A stretch of DNA of 31,946 bases from a virus. The stretch is taken from positions 1 to 31,946 of the IMG/VR virus record IMGVR_UViG_3300042295_000418; one strand, 5' to 3'. The notes under the pieces are model-generated. The model was not told the origin of the DNA, ran no database searches, and was given only the letters and a program-made list of their open reading frames with translations. Position numbers and translations under genes: made by a program. Shown piece by piece: positions 16,313-23,255 of the stretch. The number at the start of each line of letters is the position of its first letter. Within the stretch, counting starts at the first letter, position 1.

Positions 16313-16343
16313 TTTGCAGATTCAAATAATGTTTGTATGTTTG
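16313..16343 (+). promoter_or_regulatory. Promoter cassette copy 2 (TTTG-N19-TATGTTTG)
   Basis: TTTG 16313-16316, 19-base spacer, TATGTTTG 16336-16343. The flanking sequence AATAGTTTGCAGATTCAAA is almost identical to copy 1, and the leader contains GTTAAACAATTAAACA before the ATG at 16372. Confidence 0.88.
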
Positions 16344-16371
16344 CAGAGTTAAACAATTAAACATTCACACT

Positions 16372-16578
16372 ATGAACACAGCAAACCTAATAACCGAAAA
16401 CAACGTAGCACAATTTAAGTGCAAAGTGTTAACGCTTGTATGCCCTGCATATGGAACGGCTAACTTGTTAAACGAAATTGAAACTGCAATGGGTATGTTT
16501 CAATATGAAAACGAAAGCGTTGAAACAATTGTTTTCGATTACTGCTTTTCTTGGCATCAAGATAAATATTCGATATAA
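16372..16578 (+). CDS. Small hypothetical protein in a self-contained unit
   Basis: 68 residues from ATG 16372 (MNTANLITENNVAQFKCKVL); an upstream TTG within the promoter is rejected. It has its own promoter and terminator, like the unit at 14670, and again is AT-rich. The C-terminal part (ETIVFDYCFSWHQDKYSI) shows no known motif. It is an independent insertion between scaffold and capsid genes, so a host-directed or regulatory role is possible but unproven. Confidence 0.75.
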   Translation: MNTANLITENNVAQFKCKVLTLVCPAYGTANLLNEIETAMGMFQYENESVETIVFDYCFSWHQDKYSI

Positions 16579-16602
16579 GTTTTAGCTTTAATCTAACCTT
16601 CC

Positions 16603-16629
16603 AGCCTACCTAACAAGTAGGCTTTTTTT
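16603..16629 (+). terminator. Rho-independent terminator
   Basis: Perfect stem AGCCTAC (16603-16609) / GTAGGCT (16617-16623), loop CTAACAA, and seven T. It ends the small unit at 16372. Confidence 0.92.
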
Positions 16630-16638
16630 ATTTAATGT

Positions 16639-16667
16639 TTTGCGTTTTCAAAAAATTAGTATATTTG
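16639..16667 (+). promoter_or_regulatory. Promoter for structured RNA
   Basis: TTTG 16639-16642, a short 17-base spacer, TATATTTG 16660-16667. No protein gene follows for over 500 bases; the transcript begins near 16672. Confidence 0.65.
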
Positions 16668-16671
16668 TAAC

Positions 16672-16761
16672 AGATAGTTGGGGGCTATCGTATAGAGCTT
16701 GGATATTACGTTTCGATATATCTGCCCTTAAATAGTCCCCCTACTATTTAGGGGCTTTTTT
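16672..16761 (+). ncRNA. Candidate small RNA with kissing loops, about 90 nt
   Basis: Bounded by the promoter at 16639 and a terminator. Hairpin A: GATAG (16673-16677) / CTATC (16685-16689), loop TTGGGGG. Middle hairpin: GATAT (16702-16706) / ATATC (16718-16722). Hairpin B: AAATAG (16730-16735) / CTATTT (16744-16749), loop TCCCCCTA. Loops A and B can kiss through five G-C pairs. Hairpin B excludes the terminator stem (16734-16756), so the RNA could switch between termination and read-through into the following structured region. No protein-coding potential. Confidence 0.6.
16734..16761 (+). terminator. Conditional rho-independent terminator
   Basis: AGTCCC (16734-16739) pairs with GGGGCT (16751-16756, one U-G pair), followed by six T. 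The 5' arm is shared with the alternative hairpin B of the small RNA, suggesting an attenuator. Confidence 0.65.
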
Positions 16762-16769
16762 GTTCCTAA

Positions 16770-17075
16770 CAGGCTGATGAACCGACCAGTTCAGCCGTGA
16801 GCATAGGCGAGGAATCGCAATCAAAAGCAGTCGTTAAAGAACTTATAAACTAAGGTATGCGTAGGTGCGCTGCAAACTCGAGGGGGGCAACACCGACCAA
16901 GTGCAAGGGGCTAAAGGCTCAAGTATACCGAGGGGATTTGTTGAAATAGTTAGCGCGATTGAAAAGTAGGGACGAGCGGTTAACAACCTCAAATAAAAAA
17001 AAGGGGTACACGGGCAATGAATCTTTTAAGTACGATTAAAATCGTTTAATTGCCTTGCACGGGAGAACCCCCTCG
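16770..17075 (+). ncRNA. Candidate large structured RNA before the capsid gene
   Basis: About 300 bases without a plausible gene, rich in complementary segments. Local: GGCT(16772)...AGCC with inner GAAC/GTTC; GCGA-GGAA-TCGC (16807-16818); ACGAT/ATCGT (17032-17045) inside GGCAAT/ATTGCC (17013-17054). Long range: GGTATGC (16854-16860) with GTATACC (16923-16929); CGAGGGGG (16879-16886) with CCCCCTCG (17068-17075); GTGCAAGG (16901-16908) with CCTTGCAC (17053-17060). The last two are perfect 8-bp and nested, and they cross the first, so a pseudoknot is implied. Some helices compete. I cannot match it to a named class (group I intron, GOLLD, ROOL). Confidence 0.55.
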
Positions 17076-17081
17076 CTATGC

Positions 17082-17114
17082 TTTGAAATGAAAAAAACAT
17101 TTCGTAAATTTACG
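17082..17114 (+). promoter_or_regulatory. Capsid gene promoter with palindromic operator-like sites
   Basis: TTTG 17082-17085, 19-base spacer, TAAATTTA 17105-17112 (-7 box, final G replaced by A). The spacer contains an inverted repeat GAAATG-N7-CATTTC (17085-17103), and the -7 box is centred in the perfect palindrome CGTAAATTTACG (17103-17114). Such symmetry at a promoter is typical of regulator binding. The 80-base leader to the capsid ATG also has two mutually exclusive hairpins (AGGCG/CGCCT; GTTTGC/GCAAAC). Confidence 0.55.
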
Positions 17115-17197
17115 GCGCTCAAATGACAAATTTTTTTTAGGCGTGAATGTTTGCCGCCTGTTAAGTGCAAACGTAAACTCTAAAACCTAAAAACAAA

Positions 17198-18244
17198 ATG
17201 TCAATTTCTCGCATTTTATCCGAATGCCCGAATGTGCAAATGAGCCTTTCGGAGCTTTTTATCGAAGTTGGGCAGCGCGAACAGTTGCCTTTTCTCGAAT
17301 TCCTTAACTCACCTGAAAACGTAAAGCTAATTCGCCAAGAGGTTGCACCTGCACGCGGTAAGCTAAAGACCGTTGAGGCTCGTTGGATTCAGCGTTTACC
17401 TGAAACGGAAGTAGAAGAAGGCGGTAATATCCTTACTTGTACGGCTACCAACACCTATGGCGATTCAACCACTACCTACACGCTTGAAACGACCGATACC
17501 TATATTGCTGAACAATTGATTGAGGCTGATGCTATCGCCCGTCATTGCCAAGAAAACAGCCGTTACGTTCTCGAGTCTATCATGCGTTTAATGGACGTAA
17601 TGGATAGAAAAGTAGCAAGCGCCGCCGCAACTCAAGCCGTTGCAGCTATCGGTACTTGGGGTACTGAGGTTAGCGGTTACTACACCGTATCGGGCGACTG
17701 CTTACGCATTGCAACACGCCAAACAGGCGGGCAAGCATTGAACGAGTTTGCTTTGGCTGATATCCTACAAGCTACACGCATGGCTAATTACCCTGCCGCG
17801 CCCGTTGTATTTGGTGGCGCTGAAATGCAGCGTTACGCTAACGCGGTGCAAGCTGGTTGCTGCACGCAGTTCGGTATCGACTTGTTAGCGATTTCGCAGC
17901 AAAACGGTTTCGGCTTTGCTTACGATGCACGTTTGGCAGCCGCTCAAGGTTCGCAGCTAAAGAACTTAGCAACGACCGCGGGCGCGATGCAATGGCTATC
18001 GTTCAATATGGCAGAATGGAACGCGGGTATTACACCAGTAGCGGGAAGCAATTACAGCAAAACAATTGCTTTTACCCCTGCGGGCTTACCTGTTGACTTA
18101 ACCATGAAGGACGATTGTGGTAATTTGTCAATCGTATTAACTCACACAGGCAAATTGGTAACATTACCTGATGACATTTACGAAGCAGGCGACAAATACG
18201 CAGGTATCAACTACGTAAACTGTATTGAGATTGTAAACCCGTAG
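17198..18244 (+). CDS. Major capsid protein (putative), 0-frame form
   Basis: 348 residues following the scaffold region and preceded by its own promoter and leader. The N-terminal region is helical (FIEVGQREQLPFLEFLNSPE), then comes a mixed alpha/beta domain with LESIMRLMDVMDRKVASAA (a probable spine helix) and VVFGGAEMQRYANAVQAG. Position, size and independent strong expression support the main capsid protein of HK97 type, although no single motif proves it. The gene ends at TAG immediately after a slippery heptamer; a -1 shift would extend it by 27 residues. The normal end GIN-YVNCIEIVNP is therefore the shorter, main form. Confidence 0.75.
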   Translation: MSISRILSECPNVQMSLSELFIEVGQREQLPFLEFLNSPENVKLIRQEVAPARGKLKTVEARWIQRLPETEVEEGGNILTCTATNTYGDSTTTYTLETTDTYIAEQLIEADAIARHCQENSRYVLESIMRLMDVMDRKVASAAATQAVAAIGTWGTEVSGYYTVSGDCLRIATRQTGGQALNEFALADILQATRMANYPAAPVVFGGAEMQRYANAVQAGCCTQFGIDLLAISQQNGFGFAYDARLAAAQGSQLKNLATTAGAMQWLSFNMAEWNAGITPVAGSNYSKTIAFTPAGLPVDLTMKDDCGNLSIVLTHTGKLVTLPDDIYEAGDKYAGINYVNCIEIVNP

Positions 18245-18324
18245 CAGCGTCGGTAGGTTTATTATCGCAAGCCGATGAAGACCTATTGACGCAAAATGGT
18301 TTTGATAATCTTGTAACTGAATGA
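18235..18324 (+). CDS. Major capsid protein, predicted -1 frameshift extension
   Basis: The last 0-frame codons AAC CCG TAG form the heptamer A AAC CCG (18235-18241), which after a -1 slip reads AAA CCC GTA. The new frame encodes 27 residues (VAASVGLLSQADEDLL onward) to TGA 18322-18324, filling the gap up to the terminator. Five bases after the heptamer begins a 12-bp stem, GCGTCGGTAGGT (18247-18258) with ACCTATTGACGC (18281-18292), including two G-U pairs. This is the textbook layout of a -1 site. The product would be 375 residues, comparable to T7 gp10B. A one-base assembly error is the alternative. Confidence 0.7.
   Translation, partial: KPVAASVGLLSQADEDLLTQNGFDNLVTE
18247..18292 (+). promoter_or_regulatory. 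Frameshift-stimulating stem-loop
   Basis: Twelve continuous base pairs (18247-18258 with 18281-18292, two G-U), enclosing a second small stem ATCG (18264-18267) / CGAT (18273-18276) with loop CAAGC. It starts five bases downstream of the slippery heptamer, the usual spacing for -1 stimulators. Confidence 0.7.
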
Positions 18325-18352
18325 GAGGGGTTTATTACCCCTCTTTTTTTTT
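18324..18352 (+). terminator. Rho-independent terminator after the capsid gene
   Basis: Perfect stem AGAGGGG (18324-18330) / CCCCTCT (18338-18344), loop TTTATTA, then nine T. It directly follows the frameshift stop codon and runs into the next promoter. Confidence 0.95.
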
Positions 18353-18359
18353 ATCTTTG
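18331..18359 (+). promoter_or_regulatory. Promoter fused to the terminator, leaderless start
   Basis: TATCTTTG at 18352-18359 begins in the T-run of the terminator; the -33 box would be TTTA at 18331, a weak match. The transcript start expected around 18364-18366 coincides with the ATG at 18365, so the neck operon mRNA may be leaderless. Confidence 0.55.
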
Positions 18360-18364
18360 TACCT

Positions 18365-19393
18365 ATGTGCTACGAATCACTTTTAGGCTTACGCGATTGC
18401 AACGTCGCAGAACCTACGACGGGCTTATATATCGACGAACTCGGTATAAATAACACTTTTTTAGGTCAGCTAATAACCGACCAATATAATAACGGCGTTG
18501 AGCTGTTCGAGGATAAACGCGCCTTCGCTTGGAAAAAATTAAGCAGCGACGTTTTAACGCGGCTTAGTCCAATGATGAAAGCCGATACTATTATAGAATC
18601 AAAACGGGTCGGACAAGTTGTTACCGATTACAGTAACATTCAAACTGCGTTAGGAGCGGGCAATTACGGCGGCATTCGGGTAAAGATAAGCCCCAACACC
18701 TTAAGCTATCTAAACCTATTTATAAGCGATTTAACGCTCGCAATTGATTCGAGTAATACCAACGTGCCTATTTTGGTTTTCGATATGACTACGCTTCAGC
18801 TAATTGATACAATAACTTACACGGCGGGCGGCATCGAATATTATATCGGTAAGGAGTTCGCAGCAAAACGCCGCAAGTTGGATTTAGCTTTTGTTTACGA
18901 ATCAACAATGAACACCGTAAAATTCATACCTAAAAAGGGCAGTTGCTACGATTGCGGCGGTTCGGTTCGTGAAGCGCATATTTGCCCGTTCGTCGATGCA
19001 ATAGGCATTAACCTAACAACGGACGGGGTAAGTGTGTTAAGTAGCTCGAACAATAAGTACACAACGGGAATGAGTTTGAATTACTCGGTAAGTTGCGACC
19101 GTCGCGGCTGGTTGTGTTCAATAGGTAATCAAATGAGTTTAGCTTTAGCATACGCTACGGCGGTTGAAATATATAACTACGCGCTAACGGTTAGCCCTAA
19201 CCAACGGGCGAACACAAGCGTAATCGTTAACAAGGGCGCAAAGGATTTAGGCGGTATAACAACCGCTCGCGATATTGCAGCCGACCAATACAATAATGAG
19301 TTAACGGCAATGCTTCAAAATATGCGATTACCCGACGATAACCATTGTTTCGATTGCCGTAAAAACATTAAATACGTTACGGCGTTACCATGA
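18365..19393 (+). CDS. Putative neck / head-tail connector protein
   Basis: 342 residues starting MCYESLLGLRDCNVAE. It has Cys pairs at CYDCGG (about 195-200) and CFDC (near the C-terminus), and a central beta-rich part (ILVFDMTTLQLIDTITYTAG). Its position after the capsid gene and before a probable neck protein suggests a connector or structural protein. I do not recognise the family with certainty; similar Cys-bearing proteins occur next to capsid genes in Bacteroidetes phages. It overlaps the next gene by four bases. Confidence 0.6.
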   Translation: MCYESLLGLRDCNVAEPTTGLYIDELGINNTFLGQLITDQYNNGVELFEDKRAFAWKKLSSDVLTRLSPMMKADTIIESKRVGQVVTDYSNIQTALGAGNYGGIRVKISPNTLSYLNLFISDLTLAIDSSNTNVPILVFDMTTLQLIDTITYTAGGIEYYIGKEFAAKRRKLDLAFVYESTMNTVKFIPKKGSCYDCGGSVREAHICPFVDAIGINLTTDGVSVLSSSNNKYTTGMSLNYSVSCDRRGWLCSIGNQMSLALAYATAVEIYNYALTVSPNQRANTSVIVNKGAKDLGGITTARDIAADQYNNELTAMLQNMRLPDDNHCFDCRKNIKYVTALP

Positions 19394-19896
19394 CACCCGA
19401 GGAGGCGAAAAAACGAACTGAGGCGCTTTACAATCAATGGCTCGATAATTTCGAACCTTTGTATTTAGCCGCTATCGAATTACGCCGCATAATGTACAAT
19501 CGAATATTTGAAACTTCGGGCGGTAATCTCAACACGGCGGGCGAAAAGATACCATTACCCGCACGGCGTGGCGGCGATTATCAAACGCCCTATTCACCCG
19601 CTTACACAAAGCTAAAACAGCGCCGCCCTATACCGCTTGAGTTAACGGGCTTTTTACGTCGTAACTTTTTAAACGAACCGATACTCGAACAAGGGTTAGC
19701 CGCTGCGTTAATGCTTAACGATTTAGAATACGCAAAGGCTCAGGGCTTACAATTCGGTAGAGAAGTAAACCCGGGTTACGCTTCTTTTAGAGGTTATGGT
19801 ATTATATTCAAACCAACCGAAGAAGAAGAAAAAGAATTTTTGCGCATACATACGCAGTTAGTAATCGAGCAAATTAATAAACAACTTGGAGCATGA
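19390..19896 (+). CDS. Putative neck / tail completion protein (gp10-like)
   Basis: 168 residues, with helical N-terminus (EEAKKRTEALYNQW), a central motif SPAYTKLKQRRPIPLELTG and a basic segment, followed by ALMLNDLEYAKAQGLQFGRE. The pattern of an arginine-rich loop and later strand LQFGRE...GIIFKPT is common in phage virion morphogenesis / HK97 gp10-like proteins that join head and tail. It overlaps both neighbours by four bases (ATGA junctions). Confidence 0.65.
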   Translation: MTPEEAKKRTEALYNQWLDNFEPLYLAAIELRRIMYNRIFETSGGNLNTAGEKIPLPARRGGDYQTPYSPAYTKLKQRRPIPLELTGFLRRNFLNEPILEQGLAAALMLNDLEYAKAQGLQFGREVNPGYASFRGYGIIFKPTEEEEKEFLRIHTQLVIEQINKQLGA

Positions 19897-22505
19897 TTTT
19901 AAAAACCATTATAGACCGTTTAAACCAACGAGTAGAAGTAAGTAATATATTCGACCGCATTTACGGTTTATGTGAGCTTACAGGCGATAAGGGTTGGATT
20001 TACTACATAGGCGACGGGCAAGCGCTACCCGTTACGGATTATGACGCTAAAGTAGGTACGCTATTTTGGGCGAAGCGCGGCAAAGTAAATATTTCAAAAG
20101 TTGATAATTTAAGGGTAAGCGGGTGCAAGCAAATGTATTCGACGAAATTTAACCTTTCAGCTTATGCCGTAGTTCGTAAAAACAATTTACCATGCGATAG
20201 CGAAGATGCGGGCGACTGGGTAGCCTCGCGCGTTTTTAAGTTGGTAAGCGGTCGCGATTATGGTTTTAAAGATATTATCGACGTTGTAAGCTACGAAGTA
20301 ATCCCGAACGGGTATACGGTGGGCGACAAAACCTTACCGCCTAATTTCGAATTTGCAACCGTTGTAATCGATGTTGAGGTTGAAATAGTAAGCGGCTCGG
20401 AAGATACTTGTTATGATATTTGCAATACGGGCGACCTGCCGTTACCGCCCGACTTTTTGCCGTGTAACCCTTGCTTAACCGAGGTTGCTGTTGACGGCGT
20501 TACAATAATCGGAAACGGAACGCCCGACGACCCGTTAATCGCAATTGGTGGCGGTGGTGGTGGCGGTGCTTTAATAGCCTTGCCGTTTACGACCGACCAT
20601 TTAAGCGCAACGGGTAACGCTTATGCGATTGGAAACATCGTTTGGTATAATGGCAACGTTTATCGCTGCATCGCTGCGAACGATTCAATATTGCCAACTA
20701 ATACAAGCTATTGGGTTAATCTTGGCGCAGGATTTCCAACGGTACAACAGCCCTCAGATTGGAACGCAACAAGCGGCAATAATCAAATATTGAATAAGCC
20801 GACGATTCCAGCCGCGCAAGTTAATTCCGATTGGAACGCGGTAAGCGGTGTAGCTGAAATATTAAATAAGCCTACGATTCCAGTTTTGCCTGCCACCATT
20901 GTAGAGGATGTAACCGCAACCGCGCCAATTTCCTCAAGTGGTGGCACTACGCCAGACATAAGTATAAGTCAAGCCTCGGCGATTAGCGATGGGTATCTTA
21001 GTTCGGCTGATTGGAACACCTTCGATGGCAAGTTCGATACACCAACAGGGACAAGTGCGGATTACTTGGATGGCACGGGCGCGCCTCAGCCATTCCCAAC
21101 GCTTACAAATGGCACGGTTACATCGGTTTCAGCAACAGTACCTAACCCGACAAACCCAGCATTCAGCGTTGCAGTACCTAACCCAAACACTACGCCAAGC
21201 ATTGACATAACTGCGAACGGAGTTGTAAGCCAGTACGTGCGTGGCGATGGTTCTTTAGCTAACTTCCCATTGGGTGGTGGCGGTGGCGCATCGGTTAACT
21301 ATTATCTCAACGGGTCAATAAGTCAGGGCACGATTGGAGGCAATGCTTACTTTCAAATGAGCCGCACTCCAGTTCTCGGAGCTGGCACGGACTTTACACG
21401 CACAAACGCGCAAGGCAATGGCTATATCGCTCAATTCATAACGGATGCAGGCGACCCAAGCCTTTTGGCAATCCCTTCAGGCAATTGGAACTTCGAGACC
21501 TATTTTAACGCATCGAGTGGCGGTGGTAATCCGAGCTTTTACATTGAGCTTTATAAGTACGATGGCGCAACCTTTACGCTCATATCTTCAGGGGCAACAA
21601 ATCCCGAAGCGATTACGGGCGGCACGGTGGTCGATTTGTACGTTAGTGCGCTTGCAGTACCTTCGACAGTATTGGCTGCAACTGATAGGCTCGCAATACG
21701 CATTTTCGTAACTACATCGGGGCGTAACATTACGCTGCACACTGAGGATAATAACCTCTGCCAAGTAATCACAACCTTCACCACAGGGATAAACGCTTTG
21801 AACGGATTGACCGCGCAAGTACAAAACTTTGCAACGGGTACAAGTGGAACGGATTTCGGTATTACATCGGCAACCGATACCCATACTTTCAACTTACCAA
21901 CTGCAAGCGCAAGCAACAGAGGTGCATTAAGCACAGCCGATTGGAGTACCTTCAACGGCAAGTTTAACACGCCAAGCGGCACGACATCCGAATATGTGCG
22001 AGGCGATGGAACGCTTGCAACCTTCCCGACCTTGCCATTGATATATAAGTCGACTGTAAATAGTGCATCATTTACAAATAATTCAAACAATGTAGCCTAT
22101 ACGCAGTTAATTACTGCCAATACATTTGCTGCTGGTGATATTATTCGAGTTAATTATAGAACCAAAAAAGTGGGTGGAAATGGAACTCAAACCTTAAGGA
22201 TATATGCGAACACTACGGCAAACTTAAGTGGCTCACCAGTTCTATTAGGCATATTTACAAACGCAGGTGCAATTTCGTTTACAACAAATCAAATGCTACG
22301 ACACTTAGTTATAAAATCAAGCACTGTTAATACAGAGATTTTTTCTACTTCGTTTACTACAAACGCAAGTGATTACGGTTTATTTAATTCAATTATATCA
22401 GTTATTGTAAATTGGACTGTTGACCAGTATTTAGTTTTTGCGGTTCAAAATAGTGGCTCTACTGATACGAACGCAGGCTCATTCTACTTAATCGAAAAGC
22501 TATGA
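19893..22505 (+). CDS. Tail fibre with fused N-terminal neck-like domain
   Basis: 870 residues. Residues 1-175 form a separate alpha/beta domain (IDRLNQRVEVSNIFDRIYGL..., VVIDVEVEIV) resembling tail terminator or connector proteins. After a Cys-rich stretch and a Gly-rich hinge (near 218) comes a chitin-binding-like segment (GNIVWYNGNVYRCIAANDS, about 250-268, ending YWVNLG). Then follow two 55-bp repeats encoding DWNA.SG...ILNKPTIP, further repeats of DWNTFDGKF type and YVRGDGSLA, a second Gly-rich hinge (near 470), and a beta-rich C-terminal tip after 680. The repeats and hinges are typical of trimeric fibres that bind host glycans. The fusion of the N-terminal domain to the fibre is uncommon. 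Confidence 0.75.
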   Translation: MILKTIIDRLNQRVEVSNIFDRIYGLCELTGDKGWIYYIGDGQALPVTDYDAKVGTLFWAKRGKVNISKVDNLRVSGCKQMYSTKFNLSAYAVVRKNNLPCDSEDAGDWVASRVFKLVSGRDYGFKDIIDVVSYEVIPNGYTVGDKTLPPNFEFATVVIDVEVEIVSGSEDTCYDICNTGDLPLPPDFLPCNPCLTEVAVDGVTIIGNGTPDDPLIAIGGGGGGGALIALPFTTDHLSATGNAYAIGNIVWYNGNVYRCIAANDSILPTNTSYWVNLGAGFPTVQQPSDWNATSGNNQILNKPTIPAAQVNSDWNAVSGVAEILNKPTIPVLPATIVEDVTATAPISSSGGTTPDISISQASAISDGYLSSADWNTFDGKFDTPTGTSADYLDGTGAPQPFPTLTNGTVTSVSATVPNPTNPAFSVAVPNPNTTPSIDITANGVVSQYVRGDGSLANFPLGGGGGASVNYYLNGSISQGTIGGNAYFQMSRTPVLGAGTDFTRTNAQGNGYIAQFITDAGDPSLLAIPSGNWNFETYFNASSGGGNPSFYIELYKYDGATFTLISSGATNPEAITGGTVVDLYVSALAVPSTVLAATDRLAIRIFVTTSGRNITLHTEDNNLCQVITTFTTGINALNGLTAQVQNFATGTSGTDFGITSATDTHTFNLPTASASNRGALSTADWSTFNGKFNTPSGTTSEYVRGDGTLATFPTLPLIYKSTVNSASFTNNSNNVAYTQLITANTFAAGDIIRVNYRTKKVGGNGTQTLRIYANTTANLSGSPVLLGIFTNAGAISFTTNQMLRHLVIKSSTVNTEIFSTSFTTNASDYGLFNSIISVIVNWTVDQYLVFAVQNSGSTDTNAGSFYLIEKL
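20757..20883 (+). repeat. Two tandem 55-bp repeats in the fibre gene
   Basis: Copies at 20757-20811 and 20829-20883 both start GATTGGAACGC and end ACGATTCCAG; they encode DWNATSGNNQILNKPTIP and DWNAVSGVAEILNKPTIP. Longer, more diverged repeats occur near 21003-21103 and 21937-22037, and YVRGDG-type segments near 21231 and 21993. These allow variation of fibre length by recombination. Confidence 0.8.
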
Positions 22506-22729
22506 TAAACGTAAACATCACACAAACATCGGTACAATTTTTTTCATCCGTTGCAGATGGCGAAATCGATGCGCAACTAATCGCTCCAAATTGGGAGATA
22601 GTGGATAGCCAAAGCCTGCACATTAGTTGTGAGGCAGGCGTGTATTGCTTTGCAACCACAAGCACCACATTCAACAACCAACAATTTGATAATTCAGAAG
22701 ATGCCTTAACGTATCTTAATAATTTGTAA
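22502..22729 (+). CDS. Small hypothetical protein after the fibre
   Basis: 75 residues, overlapping the fibre stop (ATGA). It starts MINVNITQTSVQFFSSVADG and ends DALTYLNNL, with two Cys about 43 and 49. Probably a small beta-rich fibre accessory or chaperone by position; no family recognised. A 25-base A-rich leader separates it from the next gene. Confidence 0.6.
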   Translation: MINVNITQTSVQFFSSVADGEIDAQLIAPNWEIVDSQSLHISCEAGVYCFATTSTTFNNQQFDNSEDALTYLNNL

Positions 22730-22754
22730 ATTAGCGCAACTAAAACAACCAACT

Positions 22755-23255
22755 ATGGCAGGCGTTAAAGTAACCGATTTAAGCACGTTAGGCACGGCAG
22801 CAAGCGATGATATTTTATACATCGTTGATACAAGCACCAACACAAGCAGCCAAATTGAGGTGCAAGATATTTATTCGGGAATGCCTCAGCTTGATAGTGG
22901 TACATATTCAGCAACAGTAGCGAATGAAACAGGCGGCACAGTTGATGCAACTAATTATGAGGGTATTTATAGCCGAGTAGGCAATGTTGTAACCTTTACA
23001 ATTCCTATTGAAATAACAATGGATGTAGCCTCTACAAATATTACTTTCAATTTATCTATTCCAATTGCCTCTGCATTTACTGGTTTAAAACAAGCGTATG
23101 GCGTATGCACTGGAAATGATGAGGTTTCTACATTTGATGTACGCAGCGATGACGGTACTATTGGGAATGCTGGTGATATTTATATCACTTTAAATACCAA
23201 TAGTTCGGTGGTTTTGGCTTACTTTACCATTACCGTTCAATACGTTATCATCTAA
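22755..23255 (+). CDS. Putative virion / fibre-like protein
   Basis: 166 residues. The N-terminus VKVTDLSTLGTAASDDILYI and VDTSTNTSSQI is a widespread starting module of phage tail-fibre or appendage proteins. The rest is beta-rich (FTIPIEITMDVASTNITFNL) and ends in hydrophobic strands, like a small fibre tip. It probably forms a second receptor-binding or decoration piece. Its stop abuts the lysozyme start. Confidence 0.65.
   Translation: MAGVKVTDLSTLGTAASDDILYIVDTSTNTSSQIEVQDIYSGMPQLDSGTYSATVANETGGTVDATNYEGIYSRVGNVVTFTIPIEITMDVASTNITFNLSIPIASAFTGLKQAYGVCTGNDEVSTFDVRSDDGTIGNAGDIYITLNTNSSVVLAYFTITVQYVII

Noticed and set aside
16774-16820. Hammerhead-like CTGATGA sequence
   Set aside because: The second catalytic core element (GAAA next to stem III) and matching stems are not found.
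17001-17072. Hairpin GGGGT...ACCCC as a terminator
   Set aside because: No T-run follows and its arms compete with the long-range helices; better seen as part of the structured RNA.
16770-17075. Group I or group II self-splicing intron
   Set aside because: No split gene around it, no recognisable P7/G-binding core or domain V; flanked by a complete small gene and the capsid promoter.
17857-18096. Second reading frame inside the capsid gene
   Set aside because: Overlapping frame without promoter or leader, Cys/Arg-rich by-product of the capsid codons.
21551-22090. 179-residue minus-strand frame opposite the fibre gene
   Set aside because: It arises from the repetitive composition of the fibre gene on the plus strand; no promoter or leader on the minus strand.
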